Positions 7,901 to 15,888 of a stretch of DNA of 21,423 nucleotides are shown here, in pieces. The notes under the pieces are model-generated. The model was given only the letters and a program-made list of their open reading frames with translations. It was not told the origin of the DNA and searched no databases. Every line of letters starts with the position of its first letter. The stretch's first letter is position 1. The position numbers were made by a program, and so were the translations under genes. The stretch is taken from assembly GCA_902363535.1 (NCBI GenBank), contig CABJAE010000018.1, positions 1 through 21,423 on the forward strand. Direction: 5' to 3'. This DNA is from Peptoniphilaceae bacterium (lineage in GTDB: Bacteria; Bacillota; Clostridia; Tissierellales; Peptoniphilaceae).

Positions 7901-9763
7901 ATGAAATTAACGGACGAACAATTAAAAGCCATGGGCCACGGCGAGGGCCCCGCCTTGGTTTTGGCCGTACCCGGCAGCGGCAAGACCACCATGTTGTTGA
8001 GCCGAACGAAACGGCTCATGAACGAAGGCGTGGATCGAAAAAAAATTCTTACCATTACTTTTTCAAAGGCCTCGGCCAGGGATCTGGGCCTTCGCTATAA
8101 AAACCTTTTCGCGGAGGGCCCTGCCCCGTCTTTTTCCACGATCCACAGCTTCTGCTACTCCGTCCTGAAAAACGACGAGCGCCGCCGAGGCACGAGCTAC
8201 ACCTTAATCGAATCCAATCGCGCCCTGAGCAAATGGCGCATCGCCACGGATCTTTGGAAAGAGATCATGCACAAAAGCCCCAACGAAGAGCAGGTGGAGA
8301 CCCTCCTTCGGGAGATCAGCTACGTGAAAAACAAAGTCCTGGATCCGAAGGAATACAACAAAGAAGCCGCCACGCCGCTTTTTCTGAAGTTTTATACCGC
8401 CTACGAAGGCCTGAAGCGGGACAGGCAGTGGATCGACTTCGATGATATGATTACCCTGGTGCCGGAGATTTTTAAACAGGACCCGGGGCTTCTTCGGGCC
8501 GTGCGCGCCACCTACGACTACATTCAGGTGGACGAGGGCCAAGACACCTCCAAGGGCCAGCTGGCCATTATCGAAGCCGTCGCAAAACCCAAGAACAATC
8601 TCTTTATCGTCGCCGACGACGATCAGTCCATCTACGGCTTTCGCGGGGCGGATTTTCGCGAGCTCCTTCACCTGAATGAACGCTACGAGAATTTGAGCCT
8701 GTACTATTTGTCCCGAAATTTCCGTTCACAGGAAAAGATCATTTCCCTCTCCTCGGCATTCATCGAGCAAAACAAGGCTCGCTACCAAAAGACACCGGTG
8801 GCGGTGAAAGGCCCGGGGCCGGAGGTGCGCGCCGTGGAGCTCACGAATTTAGACAAGCAATACGCCTTTATCGCCTCGGAAATAGAAAAACACGAGTTGA
8901 AAGACGTGGCCGTCCTCTACCGAAACCACGTCTCTTCCATCGGCCTCGTGGAATTTTTGGAGCGGGAGAACATCGCCTTCGCCGCCAAGGAGCGAAAGAG
9001 CCGCTTTTTCCGCCACTGGGTGCTTCAGGATTTAATGACCATTTACGAGTTCAGTCAAAACCCCGCCGATCTCGCGGCCTTTTCCACATTCTATTACAAG
9101 ATTCGCGGCTATTTGTCGAAGAAAATGATCGAGGCCTTGGAGAAAAAAGGCGTGGGCGGATCGGTCTTCGATGCCCTTTCGGATTTAAAACTTCCCGATT
9201 ACGCGGCCCGGGACGTAAGGGCTCTAAAGCGGGATTTTCAGCACTTAAAAACCTTGGCCCCCGCCGAGGCCTTTCGCTTTATTCAAAAGGACTTGGAATA
9301 CGAACAATACATCGCGAGCCATGCCGCCACCTTCGGCTCCTCGAAGACCACGTCCATGCGCATTCTCTACTACGCCAAGTACATCGCCAAAAACACCGAC
9401 GATTACCACAGCTTCATCGGCCGGCTCAAGACCTTGGACCGGCTCATGCAGGGCTCCCGCGCCGGGGAGAAGGGCCTGGTTTTATCTACCCTTCACGGCG
9501 CCAAAGGGCTGGAGTTTGACGCCGTGTTTATTATGGATTTAAACGCCGACGCCATTCCATCTTTGCCGAAGACGCCGGTGGATCCCGCGGAAGAGATGCG
9601 GCTGTTGGAAGAAGAGCGCCGCCTCTTTTACGTGGGCATGACCCGGGCAAAGGAGCGGCTCTACCTCTTAAGGCCCCGCCACGTGGACCGGGAATCCGTG
9701 CCGCCTTCGGAATTTTTTATCTGGTCGAAAGACGCCATCGTAAGCGCGCGAGGCGAGCATTAG
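7901..9763 (+). CDS. UvrD/PcrA/Rep-like superfamily 1A DNA helicase
   Basis: A 620-aa ATP-dependent 3'-5' DNA helicase. The SF1A motifs run in order: Walker A VPGSGKTT (23-30), Ia TITFSKASARD (51-61), II/Walker B DEGQDTS (211-217), III VADDDQSIYGFRGA (237-250), IV LSRNFRSQEK (around 270), V STLHGAKGLEFDAVF (around 530) and VI RRLFYVGMTRAKERLYL (around 580). It is shorter than typical PcrA/UvrD (over 700 aa) and lacks their basic C-terminal tail, so it is likely an accessory repair helicase; I cannot assign a symbol. No nuclease domain or Fe-S cysteine cluster is visible. Start ATG 7901 has GGAGG 5 nt upstream; the GTG at 7895 lies inside that site. Monocistronic, ending at a strong terminator. 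Confidence 0.9.
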   Translation: MKLTDEQLKAMGHGEGPALVLAVPGSGKTTMLLSRTKRLMNEGVDRKKILTITFSKASARDLGLRYKNLFAEGPAPSFSTIHSFCYSVLKNDERRRGTSYTLIESNRALSKWRIATDLWKEIMHKSPNEEQVETLLREISYVKNKVLDPKEYNKEAATPLFLKFYTAYEGLKRDRQWIDFDDMITLVPEIFKQDPGLLRAVRATYDYIQVDEGQDTSKGQLAIIEAVAKPKNNLFIVADDDQSIYGFRGADFRELLHLNERYENLSLYYLSRNFRSQEKIISLSSAFIEQNKARYQKTPVAVKGPGPEVRAVELTNLDKQYAFIASEIEKHELKDVAVLYRNHVSSIGLVEFLERENIAFAAKERKSRFFRHWVLQDLMTIYEFSQNPADLAAFSTFYYKIRGYLSKKMIEALEKKGVGGSVFDALSDLKLPDYAARDVRALKRDFQHLKTLAPAEAFRFIQKDLEYEQYIASHAATFGSSKTTSMRILYYAKYIAKNTDDYHSFIGRLKTLDRLMQGSRAGEKGLVLSTLHGAKGLEFDAVFIMDLNADAIPSLPKTPVDPAEEMRLLEEERRLFYVGMTRAKERLYLLRPRHVDRESVPPSEFFIWSKDAIVSARGEH

Positions 9764-9767
9764 AAAA

Positions 9768-9796
9768 GCCCTCTCACAGACGAGAGGGCAATTTTT
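9768..9796. terminator. Bidirectional terminator between helicase and PhoU-like gene
   Basis: GCCCTCTC (9768-9775) and GAGAGGGC (9782-9789) form a perfect 8-bp stem with a 6-nt loop. A T run follows on the plus strand and TTTTC on the minus strand, so it serves both convergent genes. Confidence 0.85.
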
Positions 9797-9798
9797 AT

Positions 9799-10425
9799 TT
9801 AACCGTTTTTCAACATGGCCGTTTCAAATTCATTGGCACATTCTTCGATGCTGTCCAGGCAATTTTCCATGACCTGCAGCATTTCCTTCCAGATAATCGT
9901 CTTCCTGGGATCGAATTCGCCGGTAAAGTCGAAGAGGGAGCGCATGGAATTTAAGTAAAGGGTGTCCCCTTCCCCTTCCAGGGAATTGATGCGGATGATT
10001 TTTTCCTTCACCTCGTTGGAGCGTTTGAAATTGCTGAATTCCAACACCACTTCCTCGAGCATGGCCGTGCTTTCGACGATAAGATCCACAAATTCCAAGG
10101 TCTCGGGAATGAGTTCGCGCACCCGGTACATATACAGGCCCAGCAAAATTTCCTCGATGGAATCCACCACCGTGTCCAGCTTGTCCGTGATCTCGATAAT
10201 GTCTTCCCGCTCGATGGGCGGCAAAAACTCCACGGCCAGGCGATTCATAATGTCGTGCATGATCTGATCGCAGTCGTTTTCGATGCGCTTCATGGCGTCG
10301 GTCGCCTCTCGCAGTTTCGCCGCGTCGTAGGCGCCCAAGGTGGTCTGCAAAAGATCCGCCGCCAGCGATGCCTTTTGAGCCATGTCGCTGAATTTTCGGA
10401 AGTAATCGAACTTTCTTTCTTTCAT
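9799..10425 (-). CDS. DUF47 / PhoU-like partner of Pit phosphate transporter
   Basis: A 208-aa, highly acidic, all-helical protein of the DUF47 (PhoU-like) family, commonly encoded next to Pit permeases and thought to modulate them. Visible features are MKERKFDYFRKFSDMAQKAS at the N-terminus, paired helices with RIENDCDQIMHDIMNRL and the metal-binding type motif EREDIIEITDKLDTVVDSIEE, and a second half SLEGEGDTLYLNSM...WKEMLQVMENCLDSIEECANEFE. Start is ATG 10425 with AGGAG 5 nt upstream; the frame runs on to 10536 but that part lies inside pit. It starts 8 nt after the pit stop, with the SD overlapping that stop. Last gene of a four-gene operon. Confidence 0.88.
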   Translation of the reverse strand: MKERKFDYFRKFSDMAQKASLAADLLQTTLGAYDAAKLREATDAMKRIENDCDQIMHDIMNRLAVEFLPPIEREDIIEITDKLDTVVDSIEEILLGLYMYRVRELIPETLEFVDLIVESTAMLEEVVLEFSNFKRSNEVKEKIIRINSLEGEGDTLYLNSMRSLFDFTGEFDPRKTIIWKEMLQVMENCLDSIEECANEFETAMLKNG

Positions 10426-10433
10426 AACTTCTC

Positions 10434-11486
10434 CTAAATCAGATGAATAAGCAAATAGGTGACGATAAATCCGATCAACCCGCAACCGGGAAAGGTCAAT
10501 ATCCACGCCAGGCCCATTTCGCTTACCACGGACCAATTCACGTTTTTAATGTGCTTCGATGCCCCCACGCCCATAATGGCCGTGGTCTTTGTGTGGGTGG
10601 TGGATACGGGAAAGCCGGCCACGGACGCCACGAGCAAGCTCACGACGGCGCCGATATCGGCAGCGAAGCCTTCGTAGGTTTCAAGCTTCACCATATTCAT
10701 GCCCACGGATTTAATGATTCTCAGGCCCCCTAAGCTCGTTCCCAGGCCGATAACCAGAGAAATTAAAATCATGAGCCAGGAGGGAATCACAAAATGCCCC
10801 ACACCGCCGGTACCGGCAGCCAGGCTGAAGGCCAGCATAAAAACGCCCATAAACTTTTGCCCGTCTTGGGCGCCGTGCATAAAGGCCATGGCCGCAGCCG
10901 AAACGATCTGCCCGTTTTTGAAAAAGGTCTTGGTACTGCGCCGGTCGGAGCCGGCCAAGAGCCGCTTAATAATCTCCACCACCACATAGCCCATGAGAAA
11001 ACCCACCACAGTGGAAAGGACGAGGCCGTAAATGTTTTTCATCCACTCCGCTCCGTTGATCCCGGCGAGGCCTCCGTGCAGGGCGATGGCCGAACCCGAA
11101 AGCCCGGCGATCAGGGCGTGGGATTCCGACGTGGGAATCCCGAAATACCACGCCGCCGTGGCCCATATGACAATGCTCACCTGAGCCGAGGCCAGGGCGA
11201 TTAAGGCTTCGTTGGTATTGCCGTTAAAGTCCACCATATTGTAAATCGTCTCCGCCACATTGGCGTTTAGGGCCGTCATAATAAAGACCCCGAGAAAATT
11301 AAAGAGCGTCGCCAGATAAATGGCTTTTTGCGGCTCGATGCTCCGCGTGGAGACGGCGGTAGCGATGGCATTGGGCGCATCGGTCCAGCCGTTGACGAAA
11401 ACCACCGCCAAAACCAGCAGGGTCGTAAGAAAAATGGCGGGGTTTTGAGTCATCATGGAGACAAATTCTTGTATCGTAACAGTCAT
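10434..11486 (-). CDS. pit: Pit-type inorganic phosphate permease (PHO4 family)
   Basis: A 350-aa multi-pass membrane protein, probably importing phosphate as a metal-phosphate or with a cation. Both inverted PHO4 signature blocks are present: GWTDAPNAIATAVSTRS (33-49) plus PTSESHALIAG in the first half, and MHGAQDGQKFMG plus FPVSTTHTKTTAIMGVGASK in the second. About ten hydrophobic helices are visible, with a basic cytoplasmic loop (KRLLAGSDRRSTKTFFKNG) separating the halves, as usual for bacterial Pit. ATG 11486 is preceded by AAGGGA. It lies 14 nt after the UPF0210 gene and 8 nt before the DUF47 gene, so uptake and its modulator are co-expressed with two proteins of unclear role. Confidence 0.92.
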   Translation of the reverse strand: MTVTIQEFVSMMTQNPAIFLTTLLVLAVVFVNGWTDAPNAIATAVSTRSIEPQKAIYLATLFNFLGVFIMTALNANVAETIYNMVDFNGNTNEALIALASAQVSIVIWATAAWYFGIPTSESHALIAGLSGSAIALHGGLAGINGAEWMKNIYGLVLSTVVGFLMGYVVVEIIKRLLAGSDRRSTKTFFKNGQIVSAAAMAFMHGAQDGQKFMGVFMLAFSLAAGTGGVGHFVIPSWLMILISLVIGLGTSLGGLRIIKSVGMNMVKLETYEGFAADIGAVVSLLVASVAGFPVSTTHTKTTAIMGVGASKHIKNVNWSVVSEMGLAWILTFPGCGLIGFIVTYLLIHLI

Positions 11487-11500
11487 TTGGTCCCTTCGAT

Positions 11501-12856
11501 TTAATTCTTAAAGCTGTGAATGGGCGCTGGAATAAAGCCACCTCGCACGGCGAAGGCCGCACAGTCGTTTTTGTGCACAGGAAGAATGGGCGCTTCCCCT
11601 AAAAGGCCGCCGAAAGTGGCGTTGTCGCCCACATCTTTTCCGTAAACGGGAATCAGGCGCACCGCCGTGGTCTTGTGGTTAATAATGCCGATCATGGACT
11701 CGTCGGCGATCATGGCCGATAACGTTTCAGCCGGCGTGTCCCCGGGAATGGCGATCATGTCCAACCCTACGGAGCAGACGCAGGTCATGGCTTCCAATTT
11801 GTCGAAAGCCAAGGCCCCCGATGCGGCGGCGGAAATCATGCCCTCATCTTCCGATACGGGAATAAAAGCGCCGCTTAAGCCGCCCACGTGAGCGGAAGCA
11901 TTGATACCGCCTTTTTTCACCGCGTCGTTTAACATGGCCAAAGCCGCCGTCGTGCCGTGGCCGCCCACGGTGCCCACGCCGATTTCTTCTAAAATCCGCG
12001 CCACACTGTCGCCCACCGCCGGCGTCGGCGCGAGAGACAGATCGATGGAGCCGAAGGGCGTGTCCAAACGCTTGGCGATTTCCTTGCCCACCAATTCACC
12101 CATGCGGGTAATCTTAAAGGTCATTTCGCTGATGCACTGAGCCACTTCATCGAAAGGCGCGCCGCGGAATTTTTCCAGGGCCGTCTTGACTACGCCGGGA
12201 CCGGAAATGCCCACGTGAAGCACGTGATCCCCCAGGCCCGTGCCGTGGAAGGCGCCGGCCATAAAGGGATTGTCTTCCACGGCATTGGCGAAGACCACAA
12301 GCTTCGCGCAGCCGATGGAATCCGCATCGCGACTTAAATAGGCCGCATCCTTAATGACCTTGCCCATCATGGCCACGGCATCCATATTAAGGCCCGACTT
12401 CGACGAGCCCACATTCACCGAGGAGCACACCTTTTCCGTCGTGGCCAACGCTTCGGGAATGGCCTCGATTAACGCCCGTTCGCTTTCGGTCATGCCGCTG
12501 TGAACCAAAGCGGAGAAGCCGCCGATAAAGTCCACGCCGATTTTAATGGCCGCATCGTCCATGGCTTTGGCGAGCTTGATGAAATCCTCTTTCGTGCCGC
12601 GAGGCAAAATCAAAGAAGCCGGCGTCACGGAAATGCGCTTATTGACCACGCTCACCCCATATTTCGCGCCGACGGCATTGGCTTCATCCACCAAGTCGGC
12701 ACCTAAAGTAGTGATCTTGTCGTAAACACGCTGACATACCACGTCCACGTCGTCGGAGATGCAATCCATAAGGGAAATCCCCAAGGTCGCCGTTCGTATA
12801 TCTAAATTCTCATGCTCCAGCATGTGAATTGTTTCGAGAATCGAAGAATTATCCAA
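11501..12856 (-). CDS. UPF0210 (DUF711, PFL-like) family protein
   Basis: A 451-aa protein of the widespread UPF0210/DUF711 family, structurally related to glycyl-radical (PFL-like) barrels but with no established function. Family landmarks are [102 protein letters not shown], and a C-terminal [12 protein letters not shown] do not see a convincing glycyl-radical loop (RVxGY-type) at the C-terminus. Translation starts at TTG 12856, with AAAGGA 8 nt upstream and an N-terminus aligned to the family start. It follows the ACT protein gene by 14 nt; the UPF0237/UPF0210 pairing is known in Firmicutes and archaea. Confidence 0.92.
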   Translation of the reverse strand: MDNSSILETIHMLEHENLDIRTATLGISLMDCISDDVDVVCQRVYDKITTLGADLVDEANAVGAKYGVSVVNKRISVTPASLILPRGTKEDFIKLAKAMDDAAIKIGVDFIGGFSALVHSGMTESERALIEAIPEALATTEKVCSSVNVGSSKSGLNMDAVAMMGKVIKDAAYLSRDADSIGCAKLVVFANAVEDNPFMAGAFHGTGLGDHVLHVGISGPGVVKTALEKFRGAPFDEVAQCISEMTFKITRMGELVGKEIAKRLDTPFGSIDLSLAPTPAVGDSVARILEEIGVGTVGGHGTTAALAMLNDAVKKGGINASAHVGGLSGAFIPVSEDEGMISAAASGALAFDKLEAMTCVCSVGLDMIAIPGDTPAETLSAMIADESMIGIINHKTTAVRLIPVYGKDVGDNATFGGLLGEAPILPVHKNDCAAFAVRGGFIPAPIHSFKN

Positions 12857-12870
12857 AAGAGACGTCCTTT

Positions 12871-13140
12871 CTAAATATGGTGCATGCGGCTAAAAAGCGC
12901 CTCGTGCTGCATACGAATGTCCAAACCCATGGATTTGCCCAGGGCTTCGTAATCGCCGACCACGCTTTCCAGGGCAAAATTTTCATCGGCATGTTCCACC
13001 ACGAGAATCATGGTGAAATAAGAACTGACGATGGTTTGACTAATGTCCAAAATATTAAAACCGTGTTCCGCCAAAAGCGTCGTAACGCGGGATACAATCC
13101 CTACCTGATCCTTACCTAAAACACTGACAACAGCTTTCAT
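12871..13140 (-). CDS. ACT-domain protein, UPF0237 family
   Basis: An 89-aa single ACT domain, probably binding an amino acid or other small ligand and regulating a partner. The sequence [20 protein letters not shown] is the typical first strand and ligand-binding helix with the conserved GxDxxGI-type turn, followed by [16 protein letters not shown]. Start ATG 13140 has AAAGGAGGG 5 nt upstream; the extra nine codons upstream in the frame include that site and are not translated. It is the first gene of the operon UPF0237-UPF0210-pit-DUF47, and the pairing suggests it is the sensor subunit for the UPF0210 protein. Confidence 0.9.
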   Translation of the reverse strand: MKAVVSVLGKDQVGIVSRVTTLLAEHGFNILDISQTIVSSYFTMILVVEHADENFALESVVGDYEALGKSMGLDIRMQHEALFSRMHHI

Positions 13141-13165
13141 CCAATCCCTCCTTTGTAATGAGACC

Positions 13166-13174
13166 ATTATAACA
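13166..13174 (-). promoter_or_regulatory. Extended -10 promoter of the UPF0237-UPF0210-pit operon
   Basis: Minus strand TGTTATAAT (TGnTATAAT) about 25 nt before the start codon. No good -35 is visible. No second promoter is obvious before pit. Confidence 0.5.
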
Positions 13175-13207
13175 TAGACAATGACCCATGGTTTAGGGGA
13201 TTTCTGC

Positions 13208-13237
13208 GCAAAAAAAGCCGCGGACCATGCCGCAGCT
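13208..13237 (-). terminator. Terminator of the flavin oxidoreductase gene
   Basis: On the minus strand AGCTGCGG and CCGCGGCT (13237-13230 and 13223-13216) form an 8-bp stem with one G-T pair and a 6-nt loop, followed by seven T. Confidence 0.85.
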
Positions 13238-13241
13238 TCTC

Positions 13242-14201
13242 TTAGAGCTTATCCGTCTCCCAATTCGGGTCTTTTAAAAAGGCGCGGCCGATTCCGAAAA
13301 GATCCGCCGCATCTTCTGCCAGTAATTTTTCCGCTTCGTCGTAGGTGGTAATGCCGCCGGTTAAAAGCACCGGGGCCGTGGTTTCTTTTTTCACGGCGCG
13401 GCTCAGATCTTGAAACCAGCCGGCTTCCTTGTGGCCGGGGCGATTGTAGCCGGTCATGCCGCCGGTCATATCTAAAAAGGCGGCGCCTGCGGTATCAAAA
13501 GCTTTTGCGGCGCGGACGCCTTCATCCACGGTGGTGCCCCCCTCGATGGTTTCGATGCCGCCGATGCGCACGGCCAGGGGGAAGTCGCCCAAGGCTTCCT
13601 TCATGGCCCGAAAGACTTCCAGAGGGTATTTCACCCGGTCTTCGCCGTAGTCGTCGTCGCGAAAGTTGGTCAGGGGCGAAAGGAATTGGTTCAGCAGATA
13701 GCCGTGGGCCACGTGAAGTTCCGCGCCGTCGTAGCCCGCTTTCTTCGCCCGCAGAGCCGCCGCGACGAAATCCGCTTTCACCCGCGCCATGTCCTCGAGG
13801 CTCATGGCACAACACATTTTGTCCCAGGGACGTACCGAGGGCCCCATGGGGTCCGTGCCGATAATGTCTGCACGCGTCTTGATGCCGGCGTGGTTTAATT
13901 GCAAAAACACGGCGGCGTCGGGGCGCACACTTTTTATAGCCGCCACAAGTTTTCTGTGCCCGGCGATTTTTTCGTCGTCGGCCAGACTCATTTGCTTCAG
14001 GCTCGCTTTTCCGTCTTCGGAGACGTAGCTGTGTTCGATGATGAAGAGATCGAATTGTTTATTCGCCGCCATTTTTTTGTAATAGGCCAGGGTCTTTTCG
14101 CTGATCTCTCCTCCGACCGAGGCCTCCGTCACCATGGGCGGCATGACCAATCGACTGTGAATGTCCACGCCCACGTGAACTGTTTCGTGAATTTTTCTCA
14201 T
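13242..14201 (-). CDS. Old Yellow Enzyme-family NAD(P)H:flavin oxidoreductase
   Basis: A 319-aa single-domain FMN TIM barrel that would reduce an activated C=C bond (enal, enone or similar); the substrate is unknown. Visible are the N-terminal RLVMPPMVTEAS, QLNHAG (101-106), the substrate-anion pair H163/H166 in ELHVAHGYLLNQFLSPLTN, the FMN-binding VRIGG, the phosphate-binding LLTGGITTYDEAE, and FGIGRAFLKDPNW near the end. It lacks the C-terminal Fe-S/NADH domains of the larger 2,4-dienoyl-CoA reductase type, so electrons must come from free NAD(P)H or a partner. ATG 14201 follows GGGAGGAGC. Only 40 nt separate it from the rubredoxin gene, and that gap contains a terminator hairpin, so it may depend partly on read-through. 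Confidence 0.9.
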   Translation of the reverse strand: MRKIHETVHVGVDIHSRLVMPPMVTEASVGGEISEKTLAYYKKMAANKQFDLFIIEHSYVSEDGKASLKQMSLADDEKIAGHRKLVAAIKSVRPDAAVFLQLNHAGIKTRADIIGTDPMGPSVRPWDKMCCAMSLEDMARVKADFVAAALRAKKAGYDGAELHVAHGYLLNQFLSPLTNFRDDDYGEDRVKYPLEVFRAMKEALGDFPLAVRIGGIETIEGGTTVDEGVRAAKAFDTAGAAFLDMTGGMTGYNRPGHKEAGWFQDLSRAVKKETTAPVLLTGGITTYDEAEKLLAEDAADLFGIGRAFLKDPNWETDKL

Positions 14202-14215
14202 TGCTCCTCCCGCTT

Positions 14216-14243
14216 ATGAAAAAAGCACTCTTTCGAGCGCCTT
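14216..14243 (-). terminator. Terminator or attenuator after rubredoxin
   Basis: Minus strand GCGCTC-GAAA-GAGTGC, with an AAG/CTT extension, followed by TTTTTT. GAAA is a stable tetraloop. It overlaps the rubredoxin stop and precedes the oxidoreductase SD, so it could set the ratio of the two products. Confidence 0.75.
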
Positions 14244-14421
14244 AATCTTCTTCGACTTTTACAAACATCCACTTGCTGGTGCCGCAACGAGGGCAAGTCC
14301 AGTCGTCGGGCAATTCGGAAAAGGGGATGCCCGGTTCGATTCCGTATTCCGGTACACCTTTCGCCGGATCGTACACAAAGCCGCAGGGTTTGCAGCGGTA
14401 TTTACTCATATCTTTTTCCAT
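14242..14421 (-). CDS. Rubredoxin
   Basis: A 59-aa one-electron carrier with a single Fe(Cys)4 site, typical of anaerobes. The two ligand pairs are plain: CKPCG (C10, C13) and CPRCG (C43, C46), with the conserved GFVYDPAKG, the [11 protein letters not shown] loop and LPDDWTCP between them. The ATG at 14421 has GGAGG 5 nt upstream; the second Met (MSKYRC) is a weaker alternative. Short length is normal for the family. It is encoded between a rhodanese and an Old Yellow Enzyme homologue, which suggests a role in peroxide/oxygen defence or in passing electrons to a flavoprotein partner; that link is inference. Confidence 0.95.
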   Translation of the reverse strand: MEKDMSKYRCKPCGFVYDPAKGVPEYGIEPGIPFSELPDDWTCPRCGTSKWMFVKVEED

Positions 14422-14501
14422 AACTTCCTCCTATTCTGTTTCCCTTATACCCGCTTTTACACGCTTCAAAAATTTTTTTCAAATTTCCCCGACGCGTCGC
14501 C

Positions 14502-14822
14502 TTATTCCACCGGTCCCTTGTACGCCAACATGCCGCCTGCAACATTGACGCAGTCATAGCCCCTGCTTTCAAGGTACTCGCAGGCCTTTTGGCTGCGGTT
14601 GCCGGAGCGGCAGACGACATAAATCGTCTCGTCTTTGGGGAGTTCCCCTTCCCGCGCACTTAAATCTCCCAAGGGGATGGTGTGGGCGCCGGGAATTTTT
14701 CCCGTGGCGATTTCGTCGGGCTCCCGCACGTCCAAAATAAATTTCGTTTCCCTATCCTTTAAATCTTTCGCCGGTACCGACGGCGTTTTCTTTGCGCCGA
14801 ATCGATCTCGTAAACTGTTCAA
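14502..14822 (-). CDS. Single-domain rhodanese (thiosulfate sulfurtransferase-like)
   Basis: A 106-aa cytoplasmic sulfurtransferase that carries persulfide on its active-site Cys. The domain shows FILDVREPDEIATGKIPGAHTIPL (CH2A/CH2B-type signature) and the six-residue active loop CRSGNR (C71-R76) followed by SQKACEYLESRGYDCVNVAGGM. The start is TTG 14822: AAGGAGG lies 7 nt upstream, whereas the in-frame ATG at 14852 is part of the promoter -10 and cannot be in the transcript. The promoter is directly upstream and divergent from nadA. The next gene, rubredoxin, begins 80 nt downstream with no clear terminator between. Confidence 0.92.
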   Translation of the reverse strand: MNSLRDRFGAKKTPSVPAKDLKDRETKFILDVREPDEIATGKIPGAHTIPLGDLSAREGELPKDETIYVVCRSGNRSQKACEYLESRGYDCVNVAGGMLAYKGPVE

Positions 14823-14850
14823 TGCCGCGCCTCCTTTTCGTCTTTTCTTC

Positions 14851-14879
14851 ATTATAGCCCGAATCGCCTTCGGACTCAA
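14851..14879 (-). promoter_or_regulatory. Promoter of the rhodanese gene
   Basis: Minus strand TTGAGT (14879-14874), 17-nt spacer, TATAAT (14856-14851). Start site predicted near 14844, leaving a leader of about 20 nt with the SD. This decides the TTG start. Confidence 0.75.
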
Positions 14880-14890
14880 TTTTCTTTACT

Positions 14891-14934
14891 GACAAGACAG
14901 TGGTGTTGTCATCTGCCAACACTTATGGTATTCT
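14891..14934 (+). promoter_or_regulatory. nadA promoter with candidate NiaR operator
   Basis: TTGTCA (14906-14911), 17-nt spacer, TATTCT (14929-14934). An imperfect palindrome, GACAAGACAG/TGGTGTTGTC (14891-14910; seven of ten positions symmetric), overlaps the -35. A NiaR repressor is encoded in the operon it would control, so autoregulated niacin-responsive repression is likely. That this is the NiaR site is inference. Confidence 0.65.
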
Positions 14935-14975
14935 ATGTAGGATTCTTTAACACACACAGAAGAAAGGAAGACAAA

Positions 14976-15875
14976 TTGGAAAAGGAAACCCTCGCACGCT
15001 TAAAAAAAGAAAAGGACGCCGTCATTCTGGCTCACTACTATGTGGACGGCGCCGTACAGGAAATCGCCGATCACGTCGGCGACTCCTTTACCCTGGCAAA
15101 AATCGCCACGGGCATCGATGCCAAGGTCATCGTCATGGCCGGCGTCGAATTCATGGGAGAAACGGTTAAGATTTTGAATCCGGAAAAAACCGTCTACCTT
15201 CCCGATCCCGACGCCGACTGCCCCATGGCCCACATGGTGGATGTGGAGGCCATTAAGGAAATGAGAGAAAAATACGACGACCTCGCCGTGGTCTCTTACG
15301 TCAACTCCACCGCCGAAGTGAAAGCCCATTCGGACTACTGCCTCACTTCCTCCAACGCGGCAAAAGTGGTAAGCGCCATCGACGCCAAGAATATTTTCTT
15401 TATTCCCGACGGAAACTTAGGCCACAATACGGAAGGTGCTTTCCCGGACAAGCACTTCATTAATAACAACGGTTGCTGCCCGGTCCACGACAGCTTAACG
15501 GCGGACATGGTCCGCGCTCTGAAGAAGGAGCACCCGGACGCCGCCGTGTTCTGCCACCCGGAATGCAAGGCGGAAGTTCTCGAGCTGGCCGATTACATGG
15601 GAAGCACGAAGGGGATTTTAAGTGCCGTCGGCGAATTGAATAAGGACAAAAATATTATTCTCACCGAAGAAGGCATCGGTTGGGAATTAAACAGACTTTA
15701 TCCCGACAAGGAATTTATTTTCCCCGACATGATTTGCGCCGGCATGAAAATGGTCACCGTGGACAAAATCATTCACGTCTTGGAAACCGGCGACAACGAA
15801 GTGCTGTTGGACGCGGATTTAATCGAAAAGGCCAAGGTACCCTTGGACCGCATGCTTGCCATCGCAAGTAAGTAA
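14976..15875 (+). CDS. nadA: Quinolinate synthase
   Basis: A 299-aa [4Fe-4S] enzyme that condenses iminoaspartate with dihydroxyacetone phosphate to quinolinate, the second step of de novo NAD synthesis. Family blocks are ILAHYYVDGAVQEIADHVGDS, MAGVEFMGETVKILNPEKTVYLPD, VVSYVNSTAEVKA, FIPDGNLG and VFCHPEC. The three likely cluster ligands are C82 (DADCPMA), C168 (NNGCCPVH) and C254 (DMICAGM). Translation begins at TTG 14976, with AAAGGA upstream and a family-like N-terminus (M)EKETLARLKKEKDAVILAHYY. The upstream in-frame ATG at 14925 lies before the -10 and is not transcribed. First gene of nadA-nadC-niaR-nadX; the nadC start lies 13 nt past its stop. Confidence 0.96.
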   Translation: MEKETLARLKKEKDAVILAHYYVDGAVQEIADHVGDSFTLAKIATGIDAKVIVMAGVEFMGETVKILNPEKTVYLPDPDADCPMAHMVDVEAIKEMREKYDDLAVVSYVNSTAEVKAHSDYCLTSSNAAKVVSAIDAKNIFFIPDGNLGHNTEGAFPDKHFINNNGCCPVHDSLTADMVRALKKEHPDAAVFCHPECKAEVLELADYMGSTKGILSAVGELNKDKNIILTEEGIGWELNRLYPDKEFIFPDMICAGMKMVTVDKIIHVLETGDNEVLLDADLIEKAKVPLDRMLAIASK

Positions 15876-15888
15876 GGAAAGGAGTCTT

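Noticed and set aside
7798..8055. N-terminal extension of the PAP2 protein
   Set aside because: It crosses the TATAAT of its own promoter and overlaps the divergent helicase start; the residues have no PAP2 character.
11501..12856. Functional pyruvate formate-lyase or other glycyl-radical enzyme
   Set aside because: No glycyl-radical loop near the C-terminus and no activating enzyme nearby; landmarks match UPF0210 instead.
14925..14975. ATG start for nadA 17 codons upstream
   Set aside because: It lies before the predicted -10 hexamer; TTG 14976 has an SD and matches the family N-terminus.
14935..14975. Riboswitch in the nadA leader
   Set aside because: The leader is only about 35 nt with no substantial structure; a NiaR operator explains regulation better.
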